A DNA stretch of 64,000 nucleotides, taken from NCBI GenBank assembly GCA_016933055.1, contig JAFGBS010000027.1:62001-126000 (forward strand), given 5' to 3'. The number at the start of each line of letters is the position of its first letter. Position 1 is the stretch's first letter. The notes below the pieces were generated by a model. It worked only from the letters and a program-made list of their open reading frames with translations. It made no database searches and was not told the DNA's origin. Position numbers and translations under genes: made by a program. The stretch is from Promethearchaeota archaeon. Lineage in GTDB: Archaea; Asgardarchaeota; Lokiarchaeia; Sigyniarchaeales; Promethearchaeaceae. Positions 62,020 to 64,000 of this stretch are shown here, one piece after another.

Positions 62020-62238
62020 TTAGTGAAAACTGGTGTTTTGATTACTTTGAACACTTTTTATTTTATAGAAATTATCCACTTCTAAATCTTCGTTCAACTG
62101 CTTTTCGTTCTCAAGAAATTCCTTTAATGCTTCTCTAACAATCTCTGATCGACTATTAAATAATCCTAATTTAATTAAACTTTCAAACGCAGTAATGTAT
62201 GCGTCTGGTATATTGATGGTCACAATTTGTTTTTTCAT
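62020..62238 (-). CDS. Ribbon-helix-helix transcription regulator
   Basis: The 72 residues are a CopG/MetJ-type domain: beta strand MKKQIVTINIPDAY, then helix A (ITAFESLIKLGLF) and the turn and helix B with NSRSEIVREALKEFLENEK. The rest is a short polar tail. Such dimers bind operators by the beta ribbon. No toxin or other partner gene adjoins, so an antitoxin role is not supported. A reverse-strand TATA (TTTTATAC, about 62257) and a hairpin at 62305-62328 lie upstream. Confidence 0.85.
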   Translation of the reverse strand: MKKQIVTINIPDAYITAFESLIKLGLFNSRSEIVREALKEFLENEKQLNEDLEVDNFYKIKSVQSNQNTSFH

Positions 62239-62304
62239 ATTTGCGGTTCACCTTTGTTTGTATAAAATTGAATTCTTAAGAGAACTTCTGCATGAATACG
62301 ATTT

Positions 62305-62328
62305 ATTACCCGCCCCTCACGGGCTAAT
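62305..62328. promoter_or_regulatory. GC-rich inverted repeat upstream of RHH gene
   Basis: ATTACCCG and CGGG-C-TAAT flank CCCCTCA, giving an eight-base-pair stem with one bulge. It is the most G/C-rich spot of the 350-base gap before 62590. It could be an operator for the ribbon-helix-helix protein or the end of a minus-strand transcript. I see no other feature in the gap. Confidence 0.4.
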
Positions 62329-62589
62329 TTAAACCCTATTTCTGTATTGAAGACTTCTTAAGGATAATTCACTACACCATAATTTTTGTCGCAGAGTATT
62401 TAAAATTACTTGTGAATGTGTCTTAACCAGTTAATATTGGAGTAATATCTCTATAGAAGTCTATAGTTCTTTCGAGAATAATAAATGTTTTATAATTATA
62501 ACTTGATTTTTCATTTATAAAGCCCCATCACTGCTGTTGTTTGGTATTCAAAAGATAAAATTATTGTTAATTCTAAACTTAATATTGTT

Positions 62590-63204
62590 GTGAATCCGAA
62601 AAATAAAAGTCCTGAAACATCTCATTCGTCGGTACGGGAATATTTCCAAGGGGATACACTGAAATCCTATACTCATTCGAAATCTATGATGCACATTCAA
62701 GAAAAAATGACCTTACGCATACTTCAGCTTTCTGGTGCGGAACCACCTGCCTTAATATTAGATTTAGGAATGGGGGCGGGATTTTCTAGTGTCCCCTTGT
62801 ACATGCGTGGATTCACAATAATTGGAATGGAATTACTTTGGAAAATGCTAATAGAATATCCTATTTCTGAACTCAATCCAATAGCGGGAAATATGATGCA
62901 TTTAGTTTTTCGAGAGAATTTATTTGATTACATATTCTCGGTATCCGCATTTCAATGGACCTATCGTCATAAAGGTAGTTTTGAACTGATACGGTTTGAT
63001 GAATTTGCCAAATCACTTAATATGATTTTAAAAATAAAGGGTGTATTAGTTTTCCAACTCTATGAATCTTCAGAATCAATCTTAGATATGATTTATTCTG
63101 TATTTATTCGACATGGATTTTCAGGGAAATATATCCTTGATAATCCACAATCCAAAAAGAAAAGAAAAACCTATCTTTATCTTCGCAAAGTAAAATCTAT
63201 ATAA
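62590..63204 (+). CDS. Bud23-like SAM methyltransferase, atypical motif I
   Basis: This 204-residue class I methyltransferase starts at GTG 62590. Its SAM loop reads LDLGMGAGFSS where the usual motif is DIGCGSG. It shares with the next gene the SVSAFQW motif (Bud23: SISA.QW), a YFQGDTLKSYTHSKSM start and an ILDNPQSKKKRKTYLYL end. Bud23 (WBSCR22) makes N7-methylguanosine in small-subunit rRNA. The changed SAM loop and missing acidic residue at motif II could make this copy a non-catalytic partner, but that is inference. It is 15 bases from the paralogue. Confidence 0.7.
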   Translation: MNPKNKSPETSHSSVREYFQGDTLKSYTHSKSMMHIQEKMTLRILQLSGAEPPALILDLGMGAGFSSVPLYMRGFTIIGMELLWKMLIEYPISELNPIAGNMMHLVFRENLFDYIFSVSAFQWTYRHKGSFELIRFDEFAKSLNMILKIKGVLVFQLYESSESILDMIYSVFIRHGFSGKYILDNPQSKKKRKTYLYLRKVKSI

Positions 63205-63219
63205 ATAAGGTATTATACC

Positions 63220-63858
63220 ATGCCGAAAAAGGAATCACTGGATCGAGATTATTACTTCGGAGAAAGAGCGGAATTTTACGCAAAATCTAAATGGATGGCG
63301 CGGAACCAAATTAAATCTACCCGGAGGGCACTGGAACTACTGGAAAATGAAAAAATCGGTGGAATTATTGCCATGGAACCTCATAATATGTTAATATTAG
63401 ACATAGGATGTGGTTCTGGTTTTAGTACACAAATGATAGAAATGAATGGTTTTCAAACAATAGGAATAGATAACTCTTTTGATATGTTAGAACAAAATCG
63501 GAAGACATCTCTTCCTATAAGCAGAAATGTAGTATGTGGAATAATTGAAAAACTCCCCTTTCGAAACAACTTATTTGATGCAATGATAAGTATATCAGCA
63601 TTTAATTTCATCTTGGAACATGTTTCATTACATAATAAAAAAGATCTCTTAAAACTGGTTGCCATTCAAATCTCAAATTTGTCGAAAGATCACGGAAGGG
63701 TAGTTATCGAGTTTTATCCAAAAAAAGAAGAAATCCCACTTTATATGGAGGCATTTAAACAATTTTTTGAGGGTGGCTTGGTAATAGATAATCCAAATCA
63801 GCGGAAAGAACAGAAATTTCTTATATTAAAAATAAAAAAAAATAATGAAATATTTTGA
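63220..63858 (+). CDS. Bud23-like SAM methyltransferase
   Basis: The 212 residues have the class I motifs LDIGCGSGFST (SAM loop), GIDNSFDML (motif II Asp), EKLPFRNNLFDAMISISAFNF (motif IV with the Bud23-type SISA) and a final IDNPNQRKEQKFLIL. The N-terminal YYFGERAEFYAKSKWMARNQ matches the family start. It should methylate a guanine N7 in rRNA, by analogy with Bud23. It follows its paralogue closely, so the two likely arose by tandem duplication. The pair may form a heterodimer, or recognise different substrates. Confidence 0.75.
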   Translation: MPKKESLDRDYYFGERAEFYAKSKWMARNQIKSTRRALELLENEKIGGIIAMEPHNMLILDIGCGSGFSTQMIEMNGFQTIGIDNSFDMLEQNRKTSLPISRNVVCGIIEKLPFRNNLFDAMISISAFNFILEHVSLHNKKDLLKLVAIQISNLSKDHGRVVIEFYPKKEEIPLYMEAFKQFFEGGLVIDNPNQRKEQKFLILKIKKNNEIF

Positions 63859-64000
63859 ATTTCGAACTTATTTTTATTGGAAGTTCTCGACAAAAACTCC
63901 TCCAATCAAAAATTTTTTAATTTATGCGTAATTAGGGGCATATCATACTATTAGTACTCCATGGCAAATACTTGAGCTCCATGGTGTGAATGTTAAGGAA
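63859..64000. other. End of window, no feature seen
   Basis: A T-rich stretch follows the methyltransferase stop. No open frame, hairpin or RNA gene is evident up to the window edge. Confidence 0.4.

Noticed and set aside
62020..62238. Toxin-antitoxin module
   Set aside because: The ribbon-helix-helix gene has no adjacent small toxin-like gene on either side.

Overview
The window looks like chromosomal DNA of an AT-rich archaeon, most likely an Asgard archaeon close to Lokiarchaeia. Archaeal markers are an ATP-dependent archaeal-type DNA ligase, AMP phosphorylase, isopentenyl phosphate kinase, a bacterio-opsin-activator-like HTH protein, TATA-box promoters and a surface beta-propeller with an IPGY-type C-terminal sorting tail. 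Asgard-like traits are a gelsolin-like domain protein, several TPR/solenoid proteins, a Nip7-like PUA protein next to an Rcm1/NSUN-type methyltransferase, and tandem Bud23-like methyltransferases. The lineage is an inference. I found no tRNA, rRNA, CRISPR array or intact insertion sequence.

Left part (1-14.7 kb): zinc-ribbon proteins including an SPFH protein; a membrane glycerophosphodiesterase; two acyl-CoA ligases; dihydrolipoyl dehydrogenase; a 4-hydroxybutyryl-CoA dehydratase-type enzyme with all four Fe-S ligands; a GNAT acetyltransferase beside its own pseudogene; and a PerR-like regulator divergent from a catalase, with a palindromic operator between them.

The most unusual region is 17.2-26.3 kb, nine tightly spaced or overlapping plus-strand genes. 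In order they encode a membrane-anchored exported protein resembling superoxide reductase but lacking one iron ligand, a polytopic protein with two HxH pairs that recalls haem-copper oxidase subunit I, a small polytopic protein with candidate haem His, a GlcD-like flavoprotein, an HdrD/GlcF-like iron-sulfur protein, a CtaB-like haem O synthase, an HTH regulator, a prenol/dolichol-kinase-like membrane enzyme and an isopentenyl-phosphate-kinase-like enzyme. I read this as an uncharacterised membrane electron-transfer module that carries its own haem-prenylation and prenyl-diphosphate supply. Two paralogous membrane proteins lie on either side of it.

Middle (27-43 kb): pirin; Nip7-like/NSUN methyltransferase/CYTH cluster; orphan HypC sharing a TATA region with a phosphoesterase; an overlapping phosphoesterase-HD-sulfatase-PlsC-like acyltransferase run; a geranylgeranyl-reductase-like flavoprotein; a SagB-type nitroreductase fused to TPRs; an aminotransferase. 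A ~315 bp non-coding repeat occurs twice (15.0 and 38.0 kb), each time between convergent genes.

Right part (43-64 kb): LVIVD-type surface propeller; a double-TIM-barrel fusion preceded by two similar GC-rich hairpins; a TPR plus beta-sandwich protein; AMP phosphorylase; an HGSNAT-like membrane acyltransferase; DNA ligase; the gelsolin-like protein; two unrecognised proteins; a GH35 beta-galactosidase; a ribbon-helix-helix protein; and two Bud23-like methyltransferases.
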